DNA from: Helichrysum umbraculigerum
Taxonomy: Eukaryota > Streptophyta > Magnoliopsida > Asterales > Asteraceae
Direction: 5' to 3'
Length of the DNA stretch: 64,000 nucleotides
NCBI GenBank assembly: GCA_949592205.1
Contig: CATIUR010000003.1
Coordinates: 148,350,759 to 148,414,758, forward strand
This document shows, one piece after another, positions 10,573-20,366 of the stretch (positions are counted from its first letter, which is position 1; every line of letters begins with the position of its first letter). The notes beneath the pieces are model-generated. The model made no database searches, had not been told where the DNA came from, and saw nothing but the letters and a program-made list of their open reading frames with translations. The position numbers and the translations under genes were made by a program.

Positions 10573-11739
10573 GGGGCAAATTACCTAAAATAGAAATTAA
10601 GTATTACTGTATTTTGCATTCTAGAAACGAACTATCAAAAGTTTTAATATTAGAAATGTAGTTTCAATTTAGTTTCTATTCTAGCAACCTGTTAACTTTT
10701 AACCAAACTTTCGTTAACTCAACGTTGACGTGTCACATCTACGTCCATGTGGCAGCTGACGTGACAATATCGCTGACGTGGCAATCCACGTGGCTGCTAA
10801 CGTCACGAGAGAGAAAGATAATTTTAAAAAAAAAAATTAATTTTTGTTTTTAAAAAAAAAAATGTAATTTTTTTTTTATATAAAATGTCTTCAAATCGAC
10901 GATCTTGGATACAGGAGCTTCTTCACACCTTACTTCAAATGCAGGTAATCTTAATTCTCGTTTTAATTCTAGCTTTATTCAGTCTGATATTGTAGGTGAT
11001 GGATCCCCAATTCCTATTACCCAAATGGGACATAGCCAAATTTCAAATCCATATCATCCAATGTACCTTAAATTTTCAAACCCATACTTCACACCTAGGT
11101 TCTTTGAAGATGAAGGATACACTTTTCAAGAAAAAGGATATGATAGTCAACAAAAAGTTTGGGCAAATTACCAAAAATAGAAACGAACTATTACTGTTCT
11201 ATTTAGGTCATAGGAATTGGGGATCCATCACCTACAATATCAAGCTAGAATTAACACGAGAATTGAGATTACCTTCATCTGAAGTAAGGTGTGAAGAAGC
11301 TCCCGTATTCAAGATACAAGATCGTCGATTTGAAGACATTTTTGGAAAATGATAACAATAGCCCTAAGGGCTGTCAATAAGAATTTGACCCCCTGAATTT
11401 AAGTTGACCCCCATAAATATTAATCAAAGTACAACCATTTTATGCACGTTATTAACAATACCCTTTTAAATTTTTTTTTTTTTTTAAAAATTATTTTTTT
11501 CTCTCGCTGACGTCAGCGGCCACGTGGATTGCCACGTCAGCGATATCATCACGTCAACTGTCACGTGGACGTAGATGTGACACATCAGCGTTGAGTTAAC
11601 GAAAGTTGGGTTAAAAGTTAACAGGTTGTTTGAATAGATACTAAATTGAAACTACATTTCTAATATTAAAACTTTTGATAGTTCGCTTCTAGAATGCAAA
11701 ATACAGTAATACTTCTTTTCTATTTTAGATAATTTGCCC
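10573..11739. mobile_element. Foldback (long inverted repeat) DNA element with captured copia protease sequence
   Basis: The two ends are inverted repeats. The left arm from 10573 (GGGGCAAATTACC) and the reverse complement of the right arm ending at 11739 (GGGCAAATTATC) match, by eye, at about nine bases in ten for roughly 270 bp. Homology then resumes inward through a copia protease fragment (left about 10886-11035, right about 11212-11340). A further copy of the terminal motif lies at 11161-11195 in the loop. Both flanks are runs of A, so the target duplication may be nine A's. Long inverted repeats and a 9-bp duplication suggest a Mutator-like element, but a homopolymer duplication is weak proof. 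Confidence 0.7.
10888..11180 (+). pseudogene. Fragment of a copia pol gene (aspartic protease) inside the foldback element
   Basis: The plus strand encodes DTGASSHLTS, the catalytic DTGA/SSH signature of copia protease, followed by a matching IVGDGSPIPITQMGH stretch. The frame then enters unrelated or diverged sequence and stops at 11178-11180. A diverged copy of the same piece lies in inverted orientation at 11212-11340. It is a transduplicated fragment, not a gene. Confidence 0.75.
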
Positions 11740-13235
11740 AAAAAAAAAAATTCAAAATATTTTTAGCCGCCTTTACCATACTTACTTGTCTCAATTCCTT
11801 GACGCCTAGTCACCCACACACATCTATATAGCGATAATCAACTCATTTTACGCAACTTCTTATTAATCATTAAATAATTTGTTACTATCATTTTATAAAT
11901 ATTATATTATACGTTATTAGATTACTCGTATTTTAGAGTTGAGGTATAATAAAACAAAAAAAAATTAAAAAATAGAAGTAAATGGAAAAAAGACGAAAGG
12001 TAAGGTAAAATGATGCGTAAAAAGGTTGTAGTTCTTATTTAAATATGAAGGTAATTCCTTCAAATATAATGAAGTTAAAAATCTAAAAACTTTTTGTGCT
12101 ACATACTATATATCTCACAATCCAACTATCAATATTGTTGTATGTAATTTCTAACATCTGAATAGAATATATAATAACCATATATGTCGGTCACTTTCAA
12201 ATTAAACATGATATACAAAGTTCATTAAAATTATTATTATTATTATCATCATCATTGTTGTTGTTGTTATTGTTAGTTCATCAAGTTACATTATTATTAT
12301 TGTTTTCGTCTTGATGACTCATTTATACTTAGTGAATAGTGTAACTTGATATCAAACGGTTTACCATTTTATTTAATAAAAAATCGTAAATAATGATAAT
12401 TTTTTTTGACACTCACGTTAATAATACGCATCTAACTTGTACTTTTTGTCAAATCGAGTTAAGTGATTACTATTATAATTAATGTTTTTGTCTTAGTGAC
12501 TCATTTATACTAAACGAATAATTTAACTAACCGGGTTATTCTTTTATTAAAAAGATTGTAAATAATGATGATATTTTATGACACTTACATTAAATAATAT
12601 ACTCCTAAATTTTATTACTTTTGTCAAATTGAGTTAAGTGATTAATTAAAAGATACCACTTTAATCAAATGGTTGTTTGAAAGTTTATTTACGTAAAGTA
12701 AAACACTCAAAATTTTAAGCAAAAACTAATTTTGTCTTTATTTGTATAACTTTGTTGTAAAATAAATAAAAAATAAATTTTTTTTACTATTCATTTAATA
12801 GTAACTCTACCCTTCACCTCGCAGTGAATAATAGAGCCTTCAATTTTACTCATTAATTAAATGTTTGAGTATTAGTTACTTAGGGTATTCATCCCTATAA
12901 AATTTATTAATACAACTCTGTTTAAACTAAAAGAAAAAAAAACTATTTCCTCTAATAATGTGACATAATACTAATGAACACGTTTAAACTTCAAATATAA
13001 ATTCAACACACGGGTTTAATTGACCAACAAAATTGTTTAATTTTTTAAAGTGACTAAAATATACGATATGATGACATCATAATTTAAAAAGTTATCTTAA
13101 TATTAAAAAGTTATACTATATTTTTTAATTACTATCATACATATAACGTAGGTTCTTATATGATACACTATGTACTAAATGTACTTGTGAAATATTTTAT
13201 TCATTGATAAAGATTAAATGCGAATTTAACGACCC
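11740..13235. other. AT-rich intergenic DNA, no gene seen
   Basis: No ORF has recognisable motifs. It contains an ATT/ATC/GTT trinucleotide tract (about 12230-12275) and the diverged tandem duplication listed separately. Confidence 0.5.
12301..12640 (+). repeat. Diverged tandem duplication, period about 182 bp
   Basis: Two imperfect copies start at 12301 and 12483. Shared landmarks are GACTCATTTATACT, a TCGTAAATAATGAT or TTGTAAATAATGAT core, and TTTTGTCAAATxGAGTTAAG. The copies have drifted considerably, so the duplication is old. Confidence 0.6.
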
Positions 13236-13413
13236 GTGTATATACACGGTTTAAAAACGGGTAGATACATATACTACATGATGAGATGAGATATATTTAT
13301 TAGTTATCTTATCCTAAAAACTTCAAATACAAATCTTCTCTACTCTTTGCAATACTAATAAATATCAAATACACACTTTACAGCCCGTGTGTATACACGA
13401 GTTTAAAGTCTAG
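13236..13413 (+). mobile_element. Helitron-like 3' termini, two in tandem
   Basis: Near 13383-13413 a hairpin arm pair CCCGTG...CACGAG is followed by TTTAAAGT and CTAG, with a T after it (13414). That is the hairpin-plus-CTRR 3' end of Helitrons inserted before T. About 145 bp upstream (13240-13262) a similar perfect palindrome CCGTGTATATACACGG is followed by TTTAAAAACGGGTAG, a related but mutated end. I cannot place a 5' TC end, so the element size is unknown. Confidence 0.45.
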
Positions 13414-13430
13414 TTAGACTTATAAAATAA

Positions 13431-14077
13431 GGGTGAGGTTCAAATGAGAATGTAATTTTTGGTGAGAATGGAAGAACCAACTAGAGCGCGCCACGTGTTA
13501 CAAAGCCCATTTTCCCCCATGTTTTTTAAATTTAAATATCTCTCAAACGGTAAGTCGAAAAATTATAAAAATTGTACCACAAAAATCAGCATTTTTTCTC
13601 TTCGATTTGCCATCTCACAAGGTATACTTTCGACAACTTTTTTTTTTTGGTTTTACAAAATTAGTAACATATGTGTTACTAGCTGTTAACACATGTGTTA
13701 GTTGCTGTTAACACATGTGTTATTCGCTGCTAACACATGTGTTACACGCTGGTAACACATGTGTTATCAGCATATAACACATGTGTTAGCAGCTAGTAAC
13801 ACATGTGTTACCAGATTCTAACATATGTGTTACTCGATTTCAAAATCCACCAAAAAACCAAAAAAAAAGTTCGTCAAAAGTATACCTTATCACATCTCTA
13901 ATCGAAGAGAATAAAACGCTGATTTTTATGGTGCAATTTTTATAATTTTTTGACTTACCGTTTGAGAGATATTTAATTTTTAAAAATTTAAAGGAGAGAG
14001 AATAATGTGATACGTGACTCATTCATATTGGTTCATTTATTTTCATAAAAGTTGCTGTACTCATCTGAACCTTACTC
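13431..14077. mobile_element. MULE-type MITE, 647 bp, with TSD
   Basis: The element starts GGGTGAGGTTCAAATGAG and its reverse complement starts GAGTAAGGTTCAGATGAG. Inner parts of the arms also pair (the AAGTCGAAAAATTATAAAAA region with its counterpart near 13925-13960), giving inverted repeats close to 190 bp with gaps. The flanks carry a 10-bp direct repeat TATAAAATAA (13421-13430 and 14078-14087), the length expected of Mutator-like elements (9-11 bp). It has no coding capacity. Small ORFs in each arm are mirror images of one another, as expected from the inverted repeat. Confidence 0.85.
13665..13840. repeat. 22-bp minisatellite of a 14-bp palindrome, eight units
   Basis: Units start at 13665, 13687, 13709, 13731, 13753, 13775, 13797 and 13819. 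Each is the palindrome TAACACATGTGTTA (TAACATATGTGTTA in the first and last) followed by an 8-bp spacer that varies from unit to unit. The array sits at the centre of the MITE. Confidence 0.95.
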
Positions 14078-14087
14078 TATAAAATAA

Positions 14088-14948
14088 TTAGCATTAGCAT
14101 TATTACTTTTTGAAACAACTATTGAAACGCCTTTGTACATTGATTAGTTTATAAAAGTTTCGTTATATAAAAACCCTTGACTTTTCGACTTGAGTTTAGT
14201 TCAATTGTGATTGAGTTGAACACTCATGGTAGCAATCGGTGGATTATTAGAGGCTAAAATTGATAAACTAAATAATGCACACTAAGTGTTTGATTAAAGT
14301 CCCCAACCAAGTATACAATTGTTTTTACACATTGTACAACACTTTGTTGCGAGGATTTGGCTATTTTTCTTAGCAGGAAAGAGCATGAGTAATTTACATA
14401 AGAAAAAGCCTATATGCCTCTGCCCATGCCACTTGCTCTCTTATGGAAAGAGCTCCGTACCCCATTCGTTCTGCCCCTGCTCATGATCCACTGCCCAAAC
14501 CATGTGTTCTTGCCATAAGACAAGCCATCTACCTGAGCCATATGTCACATTCGGTTTGCAAGTCTTCACTCAAATCTTTATCATGCTTAATTAGTAGCAC
14601 CTCTTAAAAACAATGGTAAGTGAAGACAAGCAGGTGTGTGATTGTCATATTTCAAGAAACATTGTACACATCACAATACACATAGTACAAGTACATCACT
14701 AGTATTCACAGAAATATATAGCCTATATAATTGCTTTCATTCACTCAAAGTTTAAATTTTTTGTTGACAAAATTAATTAAACTAACAACGTGTTTTAATC
14801 AAGCATGATGTGCCAAACTAAATACTTTACCAAAAGGCACAATTGAGGGTGCCAACAGCAGGCAAGTAATCACAGATTGATATATGAACTTACCTATTAT
14901 CATGATGATAAAACTTACTTATTATCATACACATGGTACATTAGTACA
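14088..14948. other. Intergenic DNA, no gene seen
   Basis: The stretch has mixed base composition with a less AT-rich patch near 14400-14560. I see no ORF with family motifs and no terminal repeats. Confidence 0.5.
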
Positions 14949-14953
14949 TCTAA

Positions 14954-15215
14954 TATCAAAGTTAGAGACTTTAGGGAAAAAGATGATCATCTTATTGAAT
15001 AATTCTGGGGGGATTTATACATAGGCAGTGAGCTATTCTAAGAAACTATTACAGCTATATACACTATGCAACAGCTATGATATTACACTAATCTTGGAAA
15101 GTAAAATATATACAATTAATGAGAATAAGAAAATATCTCTGCTGATCTGCTGTGTTATGCATAGACTGCTGGAGATTTATTCTCTCATAAAGTCATAACA
15201 GCTATATCTTTAACA
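14954..15215 (-). repeat. 3' LTR of the copia element
   Basis: This 262-bp copy is preceded on the element strand by the purine tract AATTTGAGGGGGGA (15216-15229). Confidence 0.9.
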
Positions 15216-15222
15216 TCCCCCC

Positions 15223-16836
15223 TCAAATTGATGCTGGTACATTTGTAAGCATCAATTTGCCAACCAGAAAGTTATGGGCTTGGCGTGCCAAGGATTTGGT
15301 GAAGATGTCTGCAATCTGCATATTGCTAAACACATGCGGAAGACTGATTACAAAATGGTCATAGGCCTCTCGAATGAAGTGGCAATCAACTTCAATGTGT
15401 TTTGTGCGCTCATGGAAGACGGGATTGGCAGCAATCTGGATGGCACTTGTGTTGTCTGCATGTAACGGAGTTGGTTGATCTTGGAGAAAACCAAGTTCTG
15501 AAAGGAGACCACGTAACCAAATAACCTCAGAACATGCAGCTGACATAGCACGATATTCTAACTCAGTAGAGGATTTCGATACAAAGTTTTGCTTCTTACA
15601 TTTCCACGAGATAAGAGCCTCACCAAGGAACATACACCATCCAGTAGTTGATTTACCCGTATCCGGACAGCCACCCCAATCCGCATCACTATAGGCTTGT
15701 AGAGTTACAGATGATCCAGTAGGAAAGAATAAGCCACGATCTGGTGTGCCTAGGATGTAGCGTATGATGCGTTTGACTACACTTAAGTGAAGATGCCGAG
15801 GGGACTGCATGAATTTGCTTACGATATGAACTGCATAAGATATATCCGGCCGAGTAATCGTTAGATAGATTAGACTACCAACCAACTTTCGATATAACGT
15901 GGGGTCTTCAAGCAACGTTCCCTCATTTCGTCGATACTTCACATTAGTTTCCATAGGGGTGTCAACTGGATGACTTCCTGTTAGTCCAGCTAAATGAACC
16001 ACATCTTCAATATACTTGTGCTGATTCACAAAAATCCCTTGTGGTCGATAATGAACCTCTAACCCCAAAAAATAAGTGAGTTGTCCAAGATCTTTCATGT
16101 GGAAAGTTGAATGAAGCAAACTTTTAATCCTGGTGATAGCTTCCATGTCAGAGCCAGTGACAACAATATCGTCTACGTAAACAAGCAGAATAACTATTCC
16201 CTTAGTTGTTTTTTGAAGAAAAAGGGAAGAGTCATATTGACTTTGAACAAATGAAAAGTCGAGAAGTGTAGAGCGAAATATTTCGAACCATACTCTGGGT
16301 GTCTGTTTCAAGCCATACAAAGAGCGTTTCAATTTGCAAACATCATTGGGTAAAGTAGGCATACCATGGGGAAGTTTTATATAAACTTCTTCTTTTAGAT
16401 CCCCATGTAAAAAAGAATTTTTGACGTCCATTTGAAGTAAAGGCCATGATTGAGAGGAAGCAATGGCTAATATGGTTCGAACAGTAGTCATTTTGGCTAC
16501 CGGTGCAAAAGTTTCATCGTAATCTAAGCCATACTCTTGTTTATTCCCAAGAACAACTAATCGAGCCTTGTAACGATCAATGGACCCATCAGAACGAAGT
16601 TTGATTGAAAAAACGAACTTGCTGCCCAAAGGTTTCACGGATGGTGGACATGGTACCACATCCCAAGTTTGATTTTCTTCGAGTGCGAGAAGTTCAGTCT
16701 CAACAGCTTGTTGCCAACACGTATCTTCCATTGCCTGTTTATAAGATGAAGGGATAGAAACACTCGACAAAGTAGCTGCATATGATTTAGTATTTTCAAA
16801 ACTATACCTATTAGGGGGTCTACTTTCTCGAGTACT
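15223..16836 (-). pseudogene. pol: Copia polyprotein, C-terminal part: reverse transcriptase and RNase H
   Basis: This is the same reading frame as 16837-19392, continuing after the TGA. An RPPNRY linker motif precedes the RT domain, which starts at about 16720 with WQQAVETELLALEENQTW. Catalytic YVDD is present (LVYVDDIVVTGSD near 16180), as are QMDVKNSFLHGDL and LYGLKQTPRVW. RNase H follows with AYSDADWGGCPDTGKSTTG and the SSTELEYRAMS segment, then the KHIEVDCHFIRE tail and IADIFTKSL. The frame ends naturally at 15223-15225, just before the polypurine tract. These enzymes copy element RNA into DNA. The first Met after the stop is at 16768-16770, but separate translation from it is unlikely. 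Confidence 0.9.
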
Positions 16837-19392
16837 TCATCTACGGTCAGCAGTAGTTGCTTGAACCGAATCATCAGTAATAACTGGATCAGTAGTGGTT
16901 TCTGGAACTGAATAAGCATCAACTACTGGAACAGAATCAGCAACAACGGTTGGATCTGGATCAGCAACAAGAGAGTCAAATTGCGGGGGCTCTAGAGGTG
17001 TGGTTTCCTCATTGTTACAAGGTTTTTGTCGTCTTTGATAAACCAAGAGTGGTTCTGAAGAAGGCTTTGGCACGAAAGGGTCAGTAAACATAGGTATTGC
17101 TACAAATGTAGGTGAAACATGATCTTTGTAAGTGGTAAAAAAATATTCATTTTCAAAAAAAATTACATTTCTGGAAACCCGGATACGTCTCACTTTGGGA
17201 TCATAACAAATAAATCCTTTTTGATGAATGGAATATCCGAGGAATGCACATTTAGCTGATTGAGCTGTGAGTTTAGTGCATTCATGTGTGGGAAGATGAA
17301 CATAACACACACATCCAAAAGTACGAAGATCAGAAAGTTTTGGGTTCTGATCAAATAACCGAGTAAAAGGTGAGACATGGTTAAGTGTGGGAGAGGGTAT
17401 TCTGTTAATTAGATGTACCGCAGTAGAAAGAGCTTCACACCAGAACCTAGCAGGAACAAACGACTCCAAGAGAAGTGTACGGACAACATCAAGAAGATGA
17501 CGGTTCTTTCTTTCGGCCACCCCATTTTGTTGAGGTGTCGAAGGACAAGACCGTTGAGAGATTATCCCATTTGTTTGTAGGAATTCTTGAAATAACTTAG
17601 ACATATATTCTCCCCCATTATCTGAACGGAGAATTTTGATTTTTGCAGAAAATTGGGTCTGGACATATGCATGGAATAATTTAAAAACAAAAAATACTTC
17701 GTCTTTTGAACGTAGAAAATATATCCATGTGAAGCGACTATAGTCATCGATAAAAGTCACAAAGTATTTGTAATTAGCATGAGAAGTAATTGGTGTCATT
17801 CCACAAAGATCACTATGTATTAAATCAAAAGGTTGAACTACATTGGGTGTATGAGTAGGAAATGACAAGGTTTTACTTTTGCCAAGTTTACAAGAATTGC
17901 AATCAAGCTGAACATCCTCAAAAGATGGTGATTTTTTATTCCCAAGCAAACCAGATTTCAACAAATTAAACAAAACATTATTATTTGGATGTCCAAGACG
18001 CTTATGCCATGCTTTGTAATCCACTTTAGCAGAAAGACCCGTAACAAAAGGTAGTGAAGCAGATGAACAAAAAGGAAACTTGAGAGGAAAAAGACGTCCT
18101 ATTTTAGGCCCCCTCGCAATCATCTTTCCTGTCTGCTGATCCTGCACAACACAACCAGATTTAGAAAGTCCTACCTTACAGTTATCATCAATGAGTTGAC
18201 CCACAAATATAAGATTAGTGGTAAGGTTAGGAGAGACAAAAACATCTTTTATTGACGGAGAAATATCACCGGTGGCTACTATTGGTAAATGGTTTCCAAC
18301 AGCAGTGTGAATCTCAAGATTTCCGGAGTATTTCTTTATGTTCTTAAGAGAATGACAAGTATTTGTCAAATGATTCGATACACCGGAATCAATGTACCAA
18401 GTAGGCGCAAGTGTTTTACCTGATATTCCCAAGGCTGAGAATGCTGAAATGATCATTTGTTGAATCATTTCTGGAGTTACTGCTGGAGCAGCAACATTTT
18501 GTGTTGTATTCACAGAACCACCAGCACGTGAAGACCCAACCGAGGCTGTGTATGCCGTCTCTGATTTCTTTGGAGGCCTGGTAGGGCATTCTTTGATAAC
18601 ATGACCTTCCTTTTTGCAATAGTTGCAGAATTTTTTGGGACAACTTGAAGCATAATGTCCAAATTCTTTATAACAAAAACATTGAACATTACGCATATCC
18701 CTGTCTCTTGATTTTCCTTGTGCTACATAAGCAATTGGAACCGTCATAGATCTCCGCTTCTCAAGGTTACTTTGATTTAGAAGACGTTGCTCTTCTCGAA
18801 ACAAATCATTGAGACATGTGTCCAAAGTGGGAACTGGATCTCGATTCATAAGATTTGACCGGGTAGTCTCAAAATCAGATCTCAATTTCATGAGAAATTG
18901 ATCTCTTTTAGTGGTCTCATGAACAGCTTGAACTGCAATTAGACCTTCTGGTGATAAAGTTGAATAAACGATATCCGTATATTCAGCCCAAAGGTTCATG
19001 AAGCTCGAATAAAAATCAGAAATCGAGAGACTATCCTGTTGAAGAATAGCTATCTCATGTTCCAATTGAAATCGACGAGCTGTGTTGTTCTGACTATGGA
19101 GTTTCTTTAAGTGTTCCCACATCTGGGCTGCAGTCTTAAAAGGGCGAAGATTTAACACGATGTTGGATTCTACAGAACTTAGAATCCATGCCATGATTTT
19201 AGCATCACTGACCTCCCATTTGGCAATTTCTGTCTTATTTTTGTCTTTGTCAAGAGTTGGGACTGGACAACTACCATCAATATGGCCCCATAAATCCTTT
19301 CCCTTGACAAAAATCTGGAAATGGAATGCCCATGCTGAGTAGTTCTTGCCATTAAAACGAACCAGGAAAGCATCAGCTTTGTCAAAAGACAT
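16837..19392 (-). pseudogene. gag-pol: Copia polyprotein, N-terminal part: gag, protease and integrase
   Basis: The ATG at 19390-19392 lies 125 bases downstream of the primer site. Order along the 851 residues: gag with a GKNYSAWAFHFQIFVKG start; two zinc knuckles near 240-275, of which the first reads CFCYKEFGHYASSC (a CX2C Cys seems replaced by Tyr) and the second is intact (CNYCKKEGHVIKEC); protease near 330 with DSGVSNHLT, where the usual Ala is Val; the HHCC pre-integrase region (WHKRLGH...CNSCKLGK); integrase core with SDLCG, FIDDYSRFTW, RSDNGGEY and TPQQNGVAERKNRHLLD. The frame stops at TGA 16837-16839 where CGA would fit. With the downstream half it spans 1389 codons. Confidence 0.92.
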
Positions 19393-19517
19393 GATTTAAC
19401 AAGAACTTGACCGAGATTTTCGAAGAGAGCAACAAGAGCTTGACTGAGTGTAACTAGAAAAACGAGGTTTTGGACAAGAATCAAATGGAAAGCATTCGAG
19501 AAACTGATCAGAATTGT

Positions 19518-19530
19518 GGCTCTGATACCA
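19518..19530 (-). other. Primer binding site of the copia element
   Basis: The plus strand GGCTCTGATACCA directly abuts the 5' LTR; the element strand has TGGTATCAGAGCC, matching initiator tRNA-Met. Confidence 0.9.
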
Positions 19531-19792
19531 TATCAAAGTTAGAGACTTTAGGGAAAAAGATGATCATCTTATTGAATAATTCTGGGGGGATTTATACATA
19601 GGCAGTGAGCTATTCTAAGAAACTATTACAGCTATATACACTATGCAACAGCTATGATATTACACTAATCTTGGAAAGTAAAATATATACAATTAATGAG
19701 AATAAGAAAATATCTCTGCTGATCTGCTGTGATATGCATAGACTGCTGGAGATTTATTTTCTCATAAAGTCATAACAGCTATATCTTTAGCA
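19531..19792 (-). repeat. 5' LTR of the copia element
   Basis: This 262-bp partner of 14954-15215 differs at three noticed sites (T/A near 19732, C/T near 19759, A/G at 19790). Confidence 0.9.
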
Positions 19793-19949
19793 TCTAAAAC
19801 GTGCACACTTCAATGTTAGCCATATTATTTTGTCAAATGCACTGTATTCAATGTGCAATAGTCTCAAAACAGAGGTAACTCCAGCTACACTCTGTGTTCT
19901 CGGCACAATATCAGCAGCCCTGTAGGTTGCGTGCTCATACATCTATTGT

Positions 19950-20360
19950 CGTGTGATCGCAAATGCCTTGCAGCCCGTCGCTACGGGCCTATTAGCAGCC
20001 CCCTTTCGGGTCATATTTGCGGTCATTTTCATGATTGATTTGCTGCCTTCTTCGAACATATTGGACATTGTTTCGCAGCCTTTTTGGGGTCTGTTTCGCA
20101 GTCCATTCGGGTCTAAATTTTTGCCCCATTTGGGTCTGATCACAGCCTTATTTGGACCATCTTCCCTTGGGTCCATTTGCAACCTCTTTTCAAGCCTGAT
20201 TGCAGCCCTCTTCGGGCCTTCATTGCAGCAGCGTCCAAGGGATCATAGCCACATTTCAAGGCTGATTTGTAGCCACATTTTAAGGCATGCTGGCAGCCTC
20301 TTTCGGGCTTGTTTGAGACACCTGCTCGAGCTACCTGCCGAGCTATTTGCTGCATCCGAT
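19950..20360 (+). repeat. Degenerate GC-richer repeat region with GCAGCC and TTCGGG motifs
   Basis: At irregular 20-30 bp steps the sequence repeats GCAGCC (variants TGCAGC, GTAGCC, GCAACC) followed by a TTTCGGG or TTTGGG core and a TCTGATTT-like spacer. At least ten such units can be followed between the CTTGCAGCCCGTCG near 19970 and TTGCTGCATCC near 20345. It keeps frames open on both strands (19953-20366 plus, 19943-20182 and 20140-20376 minus), which is a by-product of the repeat. Origin not recognised. Confidence 0.6.
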
Positions 20361-20366
20361 TTTTGA

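Larger units (their letters stand above)
14954..19792 (-). mobile_element. Copia LTR retrotransposon, full length, one nonsense codon
   Basis: Two 262-bp LTRs (14954-15215 and 19531-19792) flank a 4.3 kb internal region, with a TCTAA target duplication at 14949-14953 and 19793-19797. The primer site lies inside the right LTR and the polypurine tract inside the left one, so it runs on the minus strand. On that strand the LTR begins TGTTAAAG (TGCTAAAG in the 5' copy) and ends TTTGATA, a slightly non-canonical TG...TA. By eye the LTRs differ at three positions (about 1 percent). Domain order protease, integrase, reverse transcriptase, RNase H is that of copia. Confidence 0.95.

Noticed and set aside
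13665..13840. CRISPR-like array of regular repeats and variable spacers
   Set aside because: The spacers are only 8 bp, the repeat is a palindrome within a MITE with target duplication, and the DNA is from a plant.
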